64,000 nucleotides of DNA from G963717155 sp963717155. GTDB lineage: Bacteria; Actinomycetota; Thermoleophilia; Gaiellales; JALYLC01. Below, in pieces: positions 16,955 to 26,492 of the stretch. The notes below the pieces were generated by a model that was given only the letters and a program-made list of their open reading frames with translations, did not search any database and was not told the DNA's origin. The position numbers and the translations under genes are program-made. The stretch spans positions 4,898,001 through 4,962,000 of the forward strand of contig OY970326.1 of NCBI GenBank assembly GCA_963717155.1. Direction: 5' to 3'. How positions within the stretch are numbered: position 1 is the first letter of the stretch; each line of letters starts with the position of its first letter.

Positions 16955-18268
16955 TCACTCGTGGGGGGGAGCGGCCGGACTCGCCCCGCCGGCGCGGGAC
17001 GTCCTCCGTCCGAGGCCGCCAGGCAGGATGACCGTTGCGACCATGAGGCCGTAGGCGATCGACATCGCAGTCACGAAGGTGTCGAAGGCCGCGGTGATCC
17101 CGCTGACCGTCTGGTCGGCGAGGAGCTGGACCACGCTGTTGAAGCCTGCGCTGCCCGGCACGAGCATGAGAACGGCTGGAACGACGAAGACGAGCGCCGA
17201 CCGGCGGAGAAACGTGCCGACGAGGCTCCCCGTGACACCGATCACGACGGATGCGACGAAGACTGCGGCGCCGACGCCGAAGAGTCGTGCTCCCGCGGCG
17301 TTCGCGGCGACGGCGAGGCACGTGGCGGCACCCATCACGAGCGCATCCTGGGTTCGAGCCTGCAAGGTCACCGTGAACGCGAGCGCCGCGAGGAGCGCGG
17401 CTCCGAGCTGGAGCCCGAGCCAGGCCGGTGGCGGAGGCGGTCCGGTGGCGACCCCGAACCAGTTCGAGGCGATCGATTTTCCGACCGCGACGCCGAATGC
17501 AAGTCCGAAGAGCTGCACGAGCGCACTCGCCGTATTGGCAACCCCCGACTGGAGGTGCTCGGTCGCCAGCTCTCGCATACCGATCGTGAGCGTCATTCCG
17601 GGCAGGAGCGTGACCAGTGCGGCCAGCGTGATGACGTCCGCCGAGGCGTTGACCCCGAGCCGGACCAGCAGCGCGGCGGTGAAGCTGGCCGCGACCGCCG
17701 CGATCGGGGCGACCATCGGCTCCGTCCGGGTCGTTCGGCGCGCGGAGAGCGCGATGGCGCCGACGACGAGCCCGACAAGCGCTGCGCCGGCGGCCTCCCG
17801 CCAGCCGCCGCCCAGCACCGGCGTCAGCGAGGCGCCCGCGGTTGCGTAGGCGGCGAGCACGAGTGGCCAGGGACGGTGTAGGGGGGTGTTCTCGATCTGC
17901 CGGAGCGCGCGGAGCGCGTCGTCGGTGTCGAGCGGCCCGTCGAGCTCGTCGTCGACGAGGCTGTCGAGCCGAGCGATCGCGTCCAGGTCGACCGACGTCG
18001 GCCGTACGCGCAGCGAGTATGTCCGCTGGCGGGGAAGCGCGCCGACGGAGACCTCGACGAGCGTCGGGGTCGCCGAGACCTCCACGTCGGCGAGGCTGGC
18101 CGCGCCGGCCAGCGCCAGCACTCGCTCCTCGAGATCCGCAGTCGGGTAGCCGGCGTCGTGCCCGGCGCGGGCGAACCGGGTCAGGAGGTCGATGGCCGCG
18201 TCGGGCGCCGGACTGCCGGCGGCGTCGGTGTCCGCGCGCCCCTGCTCGTCTGGGTGTTCGGTGCCCAC
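16955..18268 (-). CDS. Threonine/serine exporter family (ThrE) membrane protein
   Basis: 437-residue protein combining the ThrE domain and its second membrane half (ThrE_2), as in Corynebacterium ThrE. Residues about 25-125 form the soluble N-terminal part (LLTRFARAGHDAGYPTADLEERV, then VEVSVGALPRQRTYSLRV). Ten or so hydrophobic helices follow. Conserved stretches are LLPGMTLTIGMRELATEHLQSG and VFVVPAVLMLVPGSAGFNSVVQLL. It exports threonine and serine or related amino acids by proton antiport in the known family. The amino-acid permease gene lies 22 bases upstream, so import and export genes share this run. Confidence 0.9.
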   Translation of the reverse strand: MGTEHPDEQGRADTDAAGSPAPDAAIDLLTRFARAGHDAGYPTADLEERVLALAGAASLADVEVSATPTLVEVSVGALPRQRTYSLRVRPTSVDLDAIARLDSLVDDELDGPLDTDDALRALRQIENTPLHRPWPLVLAAYATAGASLTPVLGGGWREAAGAALVGLVVGAIALSARRTTRTEPMVAPIAAVAASFTAALLVRLGVNASADVITLAALVTLLPGMTLTIGMRELATEHLQSGVANTASALVQLFGLAFGVAVGKSIASNWFGVATGPPPPPAWLGLQLGAALLAALAFTVTLQARTQDALVMGAATCLAVAANAAGARLFGVGAAVFVASVVIGVTGSLVGTFLRRSALVFVVPAVLMLVPGSAGFNSVVQLLADQTVSGITAAFDTFVTAMSIAYGLMVATVILPGGLGRRTSRAGGASPAAPPHE

Positions 18269-18290
18269 GCTCGCGCCTCGGCCACCCGAC

Positions 18291-19620
18291 CTAGGTCGAG
18301 GCGGTTGGTGTCACGCCCTCGCCCGGGGCGCCGGCCGAAGGGTCTCTCACTCGCTTCCAGACGACGTCGAGGGCGACCGCCAGGAGCGTCATCCCGACGA
18401 TGGCCGCGAACGTCTCGGGAGCATTGCGCAGCGTGTCGACCGCGAAGAATCCGAGCACGACCGCGGTCGCCCCCATACCGAGCAGCACGATCGCGGTCGA
18501 TGCACCCGTCTCCGCCCGCAGCCGGTAGCCGGCGAGCCCGACGAGCAGGAACACGACGAGCGAGCAGGCACTCCCGACCGAGGCGATGGCGGAGAGGTCG
18601 ACGAAGTTCGCGAGAACGAGGGTGAGGGCTGCGGTGACGAGCAGGCCCCCGTGCTTCCCGAGCCGCGAGCGAGCGCCGAGGATCGGAGGGAACTGCCCGA
18701 TCTCCGACAGCGAGGCCGTCAGGCCCACCGAGCCGAAGAGCGTGCCGTTCGTCGCACCGGCCGTCGCGATCAGTGCGGCGACAGCCATCAGCGTGAACCC
18801 GGCGTCGCCGAGACTCGGCCGCGCAGCCTCGGCGATCGCCGTCTCGCCGTACCCGATCGCCTGGTCGACGGTGAGCGTCCCGAACACGGCGATCGAGATG
18901 AGCACGTACGTGACCGTCGTCAATCCCAGCGCGAGGGCCACCGCCTTGGGCAGCTCGCGCTCGGGATCTCGGAGCTTCGCGACCGTGAACGTCATCACGC
19001 CGAAGCCGAGGAACGCGAAGAACGTCAATGCGATGCTCGAGATGATCTTCGAGAACGGCGGGTAGCCGCTGAATGCGAGCATGTGGAAATTGACATCTCT
19101 GATCGTCACGGCGACGAAGACGGCGAACACGCAGAGCAGGACCACGACCATCACGGCAGCGACCCGCGCCACGAACTTCGCCCCGATCATGTTGACCAGT
19201 GTCATCACCACGATCAGCAGCGACGCGAACACGTTGTCCCAGCCGCTCCACGCCGTTGTCACTGACGAACAGGCTGACCGCGTAGCTTCCGAAGGAGACG
19301 GCGAGCATCGCGGCCACGATCACGAACGCGGCGGCGTACCCGAGCCACGAGGCCACACCGAGCAGCCGTCCGTTCCCGAAGCCCTGCAGCAGGTACTCGA
19401 TCAACCCTCCCTCGGACGGATACCGGATCCCGAGCTTGACCACGTTGTACGCGAGCAGCGCCGTGACGAGCCCCGCGAGGAGGAACGAGAGCCAGACGGC
19501 AGATCCTGCGATGACTGCGGCCTGGCCGAGTAGGGCGAAGATGCCGGCTCCGACCATGGAGCCGATGCCGATGAACGCAGCGCCCCGGACGCTGATGCGC
19601 GTTCCGGAATCAGTCGTCAT
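18291..19620 (-). pseudogene. APC-family amino-acid permease, interrupted by one +1 frameshift
   Basis: Amino acid-polyamine-organocation transporter split into two frames near 19238-19262. The N-terminal part starts at the ATG at 19620, after GGAGGGAGG, and shows the APC signature IGIGSMVGAGIFALLG followed by helices to about residue 120. The C-terminal part, from about 19260, supplies DNVFASLLIVVMTLVNMIGA, FLGFGVMTFTVAKLRDPERELPKA and the remaining helices. The interval is 1330 bases; removing one base, for example in the CCC at 19238-19240, gives exactly 443 codons, the usual permease length. Both halves keep clean codon use with no internal stops. A sequencing indel is therefore the likeliest cause, though real inactivation cannot be excluded. 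Confidence 0.85.
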
Positions 19621-19670
19621 GGATACCTCCCTCCTGTCGTCTCGTTTCTCACCTGCAGTCTCGCAATGCG

Positions 19671-20540
19671 TCAGAACGGGGTCGGGATGCGCTGCACCGG
19701 TAGGCTCGGTTCCACGTAGCGACCCGGCCGCCGCCGCTTCGGCAGCGTGACATCCCGGTGCTTCAGTGGCTCGTACGGGATCTGGCTGAGGAGGTGGCTG
19801 ATGATGTTGAGCCGGCCGCGCTTCTTGTCGTTCGTATCCGCGATGTACCAGGGTGCCCACGCAGAGTCCGTTGTGCGAAACATCTCGTCCCTGGCACGCG
19901 AGTAGTCGTACCAACGGCTGTACGACTTCAGGTCCATGTCCGACAGCTTCCAGACCTTGCGCGGGTCGTCCATGCGGCTTTCGAGGCGCCGGGTCTGCTC
20001 GTCGGCGCTGACCTCGAGCCAGTACTTGATCAGCACGATGCCGGAGTCGACCATCGCCTGCTCCACCGCTGGTGCGAGCTCGAGGAACCGGCGTGTCTGC
20101 TCCTTGCTGCAGAAGCCCATCACCGATTCGACGCCCGCGCGGTTGTACCAGCTGCGGTCGAAGATCACGACCTCGCCCGCCGCCGGGAAATGGCGGATGT
20201 AGCGCTGCACGTACATCTGCGACTTCTCACGCTCGGTTGGCGTTGGCAGGGCAACCACGCGAAACACCCGTGGGCTCACGCGCTCCGTGATCCGCTTGAT
20301 GGTGCCGCCCTTGCCGGCGGTGTCGCGGCCCTCGAACACGATGCAGATCTTGGCGCCGGTCGCCTTGACCCACTCCTGCATCGCGACGAGCTCGCCGTGC
20401 AGTCGCCGCATCTCCTGGTCGTACTCCTTGCGGCCCATCTTCACGCCCGTGCCCACACCTTCCTCGTTCGACGCTGCGGGCGGATCGGCTGTCGCCGCCG
20501 CGCCGCCGTCCCGCTTCTTGTTCTTCTTCGCCTTGGCCAT
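19671..20540 (-). CDS. ppk2: Polyphosphate kinase 2 (PPK2)
   Basis: 289-residue class I-type PPK2, which transfers phosphate between inorganic polyphosphate and nucleoside diphosphates. Walker A is FEGRDTAGKGGT and the lid/Walker B region reads VIFDRSWYNRAGVE, with GFCSKEQ after it. WYIADTNDKKRGRLN is the typical C-terminal block. A Lys-rich N-terminus (AKAKKNKKRD) precedes the domain. The ATG at 20540 has GGAGG eight bases upstream; an in-frame GTG at 20549 sits directly on that site and is unlikely. It fits the stress theme of nearby genes: polyphosphate as an energy and phosphate buffer. Confidence 0.93.
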   Translation of the reverse strand: MAKAKKNKKRDGGAAATADPPAASNEEGVGTGVKMGRKEYDQEMRRLHGELVAMQEWVKATGAKICIVFEGRDTAGKGGTIKRITERVSPRVFRVVALPTPTEREKSQMYVQRYIRHFPAAGEVVIFDRSWYNRAGVESVMGFCSKEQTRRFLELAPAVEQAMVDSGIVLIKYWLEVSADEQTRRLESRMDDPRKVWKLSDMDLKSYSRWYDYSRARDEMFRTTDSAWAPWYIADTNDKKRGRLNIISHLLSQIPYEPLKHRDVTLPKRRRPGRYVEPSLPVQRIPTPF

Positions 20541-20719
20541 CTCTGACACCTCCGAGTGAACGTTGACGGTCGATCGCGCTTCAGGCGATCAGGCTGGCTT
20601 CTCCGGCCGACGATGGCTCGGGATCGGGCAGGCGCGTCATGCGGAACCCGTTGACAAGCGCCTTCGAGCCCGACGGCGAGCCGGACTGCCGCTGCTCACG
20701 TCCGCATCAGACCGCGAAG

Positions 20720-21031
20720 CTATGCGCCGCTGCTTCCGAACACGAGGAACGCGCCCTGGTTCACCCATATGAACACGAATGACGGCGAGTCGAAACCAGC
20801 TGAGGGGACGGCCCGGTCCTCGGTCGCGTCGCGAACCGACGTTGCGCTGACGAGTGTCAGTCCGAGATCCATGATGCGCTGGAAGACCCCCTGAAGCTCT
20901 GCCTGGTCGCGCACGGTGCCTCGCAGCACGGTCGTCCCGCGTTCGCGCGTCAGGCTCAGGCCCTCGAACGCAATCGCCGATCGGTCGCTCAGCTCGCCTT
21001 CGAGCGTGAGTCGGTACTCCCGACTGGGCAT
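20720..21031 (-). CDS. Small protein following the MalT-type regulator
   Basis: 103-residue hypothetical protein. Two segments are visible: a beta-rich start (REYRLTLEGELSDRSAIAFEGLSL) and a central GTTVLRGTVRDQAELQGVFQRIMDLGLTLVSAT, which looks like a small alpha/beta ligand-binding or antitoxin-like fold. The C-terminal third is hydrophobic (FVFIWVNQGAFLVFG). I know of similar short proteins next to MalT/LuxR ATPase regulators in actinobacteria, but no function. The ATG at 21031 lies 50 bases after the regulator stop and lacks a clear ribosome site. Confidence 0.55.
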   Translation of the reverse strand: MPSREYRLTLEGELSDRSAIAFEGLSLTRERGTTVLRGTVRDQAELQGVFQRIMDLGLTLVSATSVRDATEDRAVPSAGFDSPSFVFIWVNQGAFLVFGSSGA

Positions 21032-21081
21032 CCCGCGAGCATGGCGCGTGCACGCCTCTCGCACCACCCGTGGGCGGAGAA

Positions 21082-23389
21082 TCACATGCGTGATTGCGCT
21101 TGCAGAAGCCCGAGCTTCGTGGCCCGTGCGACGGCATCGGCGCGCGTGTTGACGCCGAGCTTCCGGTACAGGGCCCGCGTGTGCGTGCGCACCGTGTTCG
21201 GCGAGAGGTAGAGATTTGCCGCGATCGCCGTCACCGACAGATCGCCGTCGAGCAACCGGAGCACCGCAAGCTCTGCCTCGCTCGGGGGTGCCAGCATCTC
21301 GCCCCGGTCGGCGCGGCTCCTTGCATCGGCCAGCTCGCCCTCGACTCGCTGGGCGAGCGCCGAGAGTGAGCTGCACGCGGCGAGCTCGTCCATCCCCTCA
21401 CGCGCTGCTCGGATCGCCGTGTCGGACTCGTCCAGTCGCCCCCGACGGCAGCGAATCCGTGCCAGCTGGAACAGGACCCACGTGTGCTGGAGCGTGGCCA
21501 CCTCATCGCCGAAGAGATGCTCGGCGGACGCAAGCTCACGTTCGGCCTCGGAGAGGTGTCCTTCACCCGCGAGCACGAGGCCGAGCGCGGCCGCGGCGTG
21601 CGCGCCCAGCCAGCTGCGTCGACTGCCGACGCCTCCGAGGATCGAGCGTGCGCTCTCGGCGTGGGTGCGCGCGGACGCGAGCCGGCCCTGTTCGGCGGCC
21701 ACGAGGGCGAGGGTCGAGCGGGCGAAGGCGTGACCCGGCGGCCGGCGCTCCGCCTCCGGGTGCTCCACCGCCCTGAGGGCAGCCCTCCAGGCGTCGTCGA
21801 GCTCCCCCGCGAAGTAGAGCGCCTGCGCGTAGGCGCCCAGAGCTGCGACGAGCGCGTCATCGCCGTTGATCTCCGCGAGCTCGACGGCACGCCGTCCGGC
21901 GAGCACCGCGTCGTCGACGTCGCCGTCGATCGCGGCCGCGCGCACCATGTCAGCGACCGCGCCGACGTACGCGCCGTAGCGGTCGGGGAACCTCGCCTTC
22001 GCTCTGTCGGCGATGCCGAGAAGCCGGCGGCGCTCGAGCGTGGACTGGCCGAGCATGGTCGTCGCGGTCGCCGCCGCGACCGCCAGCACGGGATACTCGA
22101 GCAGCTGCGCGTCGGGAATCTCGCGCACCCACTGGAGCAGCGTCCTCGCTCCTCCGGTTCTGATGAGGACGAGGTGATGATCGGCCAGCAAACGCGCGAC
22201 CAGCTCGTACTCGCCTGCCTGTGCCGCGTGCTCCGCCGCTTCCACGGGTCGGCCGCTGCGCGTGCAGCCAGACCGCGGCGCGGCGATGGATCTCGCGGTC
22301 CGCAGTGGGTTCGATTGCCGCCAGCTGGAACACGGCGAACTGGGCGAACAGCGGGTGGACGCGGTACCAGCTCCCGTGCTCGAGCCGTGTGACGAACAGG
22401 TTCGCGCGCTCCAGTTCGGCCAGCACTGCCGCCGAATCGGTGCGGTCGAGCACCGTGTCGCACAGCTCTGCCGTGAAGCGGCCCAGAACGGACGCTCGCA
22501 GAAGAAACCCCCGCGCGTCGAGGTCGAGCGACTGGAGCACCTCGTCGGTGAGGTAATCGGCGACGAAGCGCTGGTTCCCCCCGAACTCGAGAATCGCGCG
22601 AGCGGGGTCGCCGACGCTGCGAAGCCAGGCCGCGACGAGCACCAGCGCGGCCGGCCATCCCTCGGTGTGCGAGCAGAGCGTCTCGACCTGTTGCGCATCG
22701 AGGGCGAGGCCCTCGTGTTCGACGAGGAGGCTTCGTGCCTCGGCTCTCGTGAACGCGAGCTCGTCCGCGCGAAGCTCGACCAGACGACGCTGGCTGCGGA
22801 GATGCGCGAGCTTCAGCGCCGGATCAAGCCGCGTGATCAGGACGAGGCGCGCCGCTTCCGGCAGTTGCTCGATGAAATAGTCGAGGAACTCGTAGCACTC
22901 GGGATCGGTCACGGTGTGCAGGTCGTCGAGCACGATGACGAGCTCCTCCCCGAAGGACGCGATCGCGTTCGTCAGCTCGTCGATCGCCGCTTCGAGCGGA
23001 TCTCCGGGTGACTGGAGTCGCTGCAGCGCACGGCGGCCGAGACCGCCGCGGACGCGATCGACGGCGGTCGCCACGTAGCGCAACATCCGGGTCGGGTCGT
23101 TGTCGCGCCGGTCGAGCGTTACCCAGGCCGGCGCGACTCCACGGCTCGCACACCATGCGCGCACCGCGGTCGTCTTCCCGTATCCGGGCAGTGCCGAGAC
23201 GAGCGTGAGGGCGATGCCCTCGGTTCCGTCGAGCGTGTGCGCGAGTCGGGGCCGCTGAACCATCTCCGCGCGTGCGCGCGGCACGCCGAGCTTGGCCTCC
23301 GCCAGTGGAAGGAGCAGGTCGGCAGGGCGTGCGCGATCGGCGGTCTCGCTCGGTTCGGCCTCCCACTCGTCTCCGAACGCCTGTGCCAC
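21082..23389 (-). pseudogene. MalT-type LuxR-family ATPase regulator with one +1 frameshift
   Basis: Large ligand-responsive activator. The N-terminal half shows Walker A ALPGYGKT near residues 66-73, Walker B LVIVLDDLHTV, then the winged-helix segment ending HRRAAVWLHA. The frame breaks near 22255-22268. The second half resumes with SGRPVEAAEHAAQAGEYELVA, TPR-like repeats and a C-terminal LuxR helix-turn-helix (EAELAVLRLLDGDLSVTAIAANLYLSPNTVRTH). Length is 2308 bases; minus one it is exactly 769 codons, normal for a MalT-type protein of this size. The start is GTG at 23389 or TTG at 23392, behind AGGGGA. I treat the break as a probable indel error in a functional gene. Confidence 0.88.
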
Positions 23390-23460
23390 CAAAGTCCCCT
23401 CGACGGTGCGCGACCCGTTCCGACGCCGTCGGCGTCACCGTCTATTAGTACACGGCGCCC

Positions 23461-23502
23461 CGGCGGCGGGTCGTCACCCCGCACGGGTGACTGTCGCCGC
23501 CG
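23461..23502. terminator. Two-tier hairpin downstream of the P-type ATPase gene
   Basis: Outer arms CGGCGGCG (23461-23468) and CGCCGCCG (23495-23502) enclose inner arms GTCACCC (23473-23479) and GGGTGAC (23485-23491) around a 5-base loop. It lies 23 bases past the ATPase stop and before the next gene. There is no T tract. Terminator is most likely, but a regulator-binding palindrome near the LuxR gene start is possible. Confidence 0.5.
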
Positions 23503-23524
23503 CGACTCTCGTCGGCCTCCGTCG

Positions 23525-26292
23525 TCATGACTGCGCCGCTGCCGGCGCGCTGTGACCGTCCGCCGACGCACGCCGTGCAAGCAGGAGCCGCCTGGCCTCG
23601 GACACCGGGACGATCGCGAGCCCGACCACGATGCAGACGAGCCACTGGTGCAGGGTCAGGTGGACCGTGCCGAGGATGCGCTGGAAGACACCGAGCTCCG
23701 TGCCGAACAGGATCGCCGCCAACGACCCGCCGGTGCAGAGCAGGAACATCCGGTCCTCGAGGACGTCGAGCGAGAAGATCGAGCGCTGTTCGTCGCGGGT
23801 GGCGACGGACAGGAGGACGTTGCCGATCGCGAACGTCGTGAGCCCCATCGTCCGTGCGATCGCGCTCCCGTAGGTGTCGTCGGCCCAGGCGATCAGGCCG
23901 AGCGTGGTGCCGCCGAGCACGAGTCCGGCGATCGCGACCCACACCAGGAGCGGCCGCGGCAGCATCTGCTCGTCCGCGGGCCGCGGCTTGCGCTTCATCA
24001 GTCCGTCTGCCGGCCGGCCGTAGCCCAGGCCGATCGCCTGGAGGACCTGCGTCGTGAAGTTCACGTACAGCGTCTGGAGCGGCACGAACGGCACGCCGCC
24101 CACGATGTTGAAGATGCTCGCGCCCAGGAACGTGACGATGAAGCCGATCAGCACACCCATCTGGAAGCGGATGTACTTGGTGAGGTTGTCGTAGAGGCCA
24201 CGGCCGATCTCGACCGCCTTCACGATCGTCGCGAAGTTGTCGTCGGTGAGGATCATCGTCGCGGCCTCCTTCGAGACCTCCGTTCCCGTGATCCCCATCG
24301 CGATGCCGATGTCGGCCGCCTTCAGGGCCGGAGCGTCGTTCACGCCATCGCCGGTCATCGCCACGATGTCGCCCTTGCGCTTCAGCGTCTCGACGAGGCG
24401 CACCTTGTCCTCGGGAGCGACTCGCGCGATCACGCCCACGTCGTCGATCGCCTTTTCGAGCTCGGCGTCGGACATCGCCTTGAACTCCGCGCCGGTGATC
24501 GCGCGGCCGGGGATGCCGAGCTCGCTCGCGATCGCCGCGGCCGTCACGGCGTGATCGCCCGTGATCATGCGCACACGGATCCCGGCCTCGTGTGCGGTCG
24601 CGATCGCCGACTTCGCCGTCGGCCGCGCGGGATCGACGATCCCGACGAGGGCGAGCACCGTCAGCCCGTCGAGCAGCGGAAGCAGGTCGGCGGACGGATC
24701 GAAACCCGTCCGCGTCGAAGTCCTTCCGTCCAGTCGCCATCACGCGCAGACCCTGGCGCGCCAGCCGCTCGTTCTCGTCCACGAATCGCTGCTTGAACTC
24801 CTCGTCCACGGGGACGATCGAGAGGTCCTCCGGGGTGGGCCGGAACGACGCTCGCGCAAGCAGCTGGTCCGGGGCGCCCTTCACGAGGCAGCGGACGACA
24901 TCACGGCCGCTCTCGTCCTGCATCCGGTGGAACGTCCCCATCAGCTTGTAGGCGGCGTCGAACGGCAGCTCGGCGATTCGCGGGTACGCCTCTCGCGTCT
25001 CGGCCGCGGCGAGACCGCCCTTCTCGGCGAGCACGACGAGGGCGCCCTCGGTCGGGTCGCCGACCAACTCGCCGTCCTTGACGACCGCGTCCGCGCAGAG
25101 CGCCATGGGCAGGAGGAACTGCTCGAGCGGGACGTCCGGTGGCCCGTAGACGTGCTTGATCGTGCCCTCCGTCGCATACCCGCCGCCGGAGATCGTGTAG
25201 CGCCGGCCGGGAATCGTCATCTCGACCGCCGTCATCTGGTTCAGCGTCAGCGTTCCGGTCTTGTCGGAGTTGATCGCCGACGTCGAGCCGAGCGTCTCGG
25301 TCGAGCGGAGCCGCTTCATGATCGCGTTCGCCTTCGCGAGCATCTGCGTGCCGTAGGAGAGGATCGTCGTGACGACAGCGGGCAGGCCTGTCGGGATTGC
25401 GGAGATTGCGAAGGCGATCGCCGCGGTGAAGACCGTGTCGAAGCTCTCGCCGCGAGAGAGGTTGAGGACGACCGACACGGCCACGGCCGCGCTCGCGATG
25501 ACCAGGATCTGGCTCGTCAGCTTCTTGAGCTGGAGCGTCAGCCGCGTGTCCTCGTCCTCCGCGCTCTGGAGCATGTGGGAGATATGGCCGACCTCGGTGG
25601 TCATCCCGGTCGACGTGACGACGAAGGTGCCCGTGCCGCGCGTCACGTTCGTGTTCATGAAGACCATGTCCGTGCGGTCTCCGAGCGGAGTGTCGGTCGA
25701 TTCGACGCTCTCCACGCCCTTCGAGGTCGGCAAGCTCTCGCCGGTGAGTGCCGCCTCGGCGATCTCGAGCGTCGCCGCCGACAGCAGCCGCCCGTCGGCC
25801 GGCACGATGTCCCCGGCCTCGACCGACACGATGTCGCCGGGAACGAGGTCTTCCGCGGGGATCTGCATGAGCTCACCGTCGCGCCGGACGCGCGCCTTGA
25901 TGATCATCATCTGCTGCAGTGCGGCGACCGCCTCGGCTGCCTTGCCCTCCTGGCGCAGGCCGAGCACGGCGTTGAACAGCGTCAGGAACAGCAGCACGAG
26001 ACCGGTTCCGAGCTCCTTCAGCGGATACAGGCTCCCGATCCCCGCGACGAGCAGCACGATCTGCATCGGGTCGCGGTACTGCCGCACGAACGCGCGCCAG
26101 CGCGGCTCGACGTCCGCCACGGCGAACTTGTTCGGCCCGACGCCCGCGAGCCGCGACGCGGCCTCCGCGCCCGAAAGCCCGCTCTCGGGCGAGACGCCGA
26201 GACGCTCGGTGACCTTGGCGCCGTCGAGCGCGTACCACGCGACCGGCGTCGCCTCTGCGGACCCCGCCGGCAGCCTCACTCGTTGTCGCCAT
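23525..26292 (-). pseudogene. Type II cation-transporting P-type ATPase with two +1 frameshifts
   Basis: P-type ATPase of about 921 residues after repair. Order: N-terminal cation-ATPase domain (SGLSGAEAASRLAGVGPNKF), actuator loop LTGESLPTSKG, phosphorylation site DKTGTLTLNQ, nucleotide domain with KGAPDQLL, hinge TGDGVNDAPALK, then six C-terminal helices. The first break lies in CCCC at 26262-26265 just after the ATG at 26292, the second in AAA at 24702-24704. The interval is 2768 bases and minus two gives exactly 922 codons. Unusually, the ion-site motifs are IPTGLP instead of PEGLP in M4 and NFTTQ instead of NxxTD in M6, so acidic calcium ligands are missing and the ion is uncertain. The ribosome site GGAAGGAG supports the ATG. 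Confidence 0.88.
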
Positions 26293-26314
26293 GTGTCCTT
26301 CTCCTTCCGTGGAT

Positions 26315-26467
26315 CTACTGCGACAGCGCCGGAGGCGTCGTCCCGTGGGTGCCGATCTGGTCGCCGTGGTGGTGCTTCGGACCGCGAGCGTACGCGGCCA
26401 TGCCCACCAGGGCGAGCACGAGCAGGATCGCGATCCACACGGCGAGCCAGCGACCGGTGTTGCTCAT
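26315..26467 (-). CDS. 50-residue single-span membrane peptide with His-rich tail
   Basis: Short gene between the antiporter and the P-type ATPase on the same strand. ATG at 26467 is preceded by GGAGG, and the stop TAG is at 26315. The peptide begins MSNTGRWLAVW, has one strong hydrophobic helix (about residues 7-25) and a soluble tail holding KHHHGDQIGTHG. Only 22 bases separate it from the ATPase start and 25 from the antiporter stop, so it is co-transcribed. It could be a small subunit or metal-binding regulator of the ATPase, as KdpF- or sarcolipin-like peptides are for other pumps (inference). I do not recognise a family. Confidence 0.65.
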   Translation of the reverse strand: MSNTGRWLAVWIAILLVLALVGMAAYARGPKHHHGDQIGTHGTTPPALSQ

Positions 26468-26492
26468 CGGGATCCTCCGTCCGCGCGTCTCA

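Noticed and set aside
16016..17881. 621-codon plus-strand frame
   Set aside because: Shadow of the MBL hydrolase and ThrE genes on the minus strand; composition is Arg/Glu/Asp-rich without any domain.
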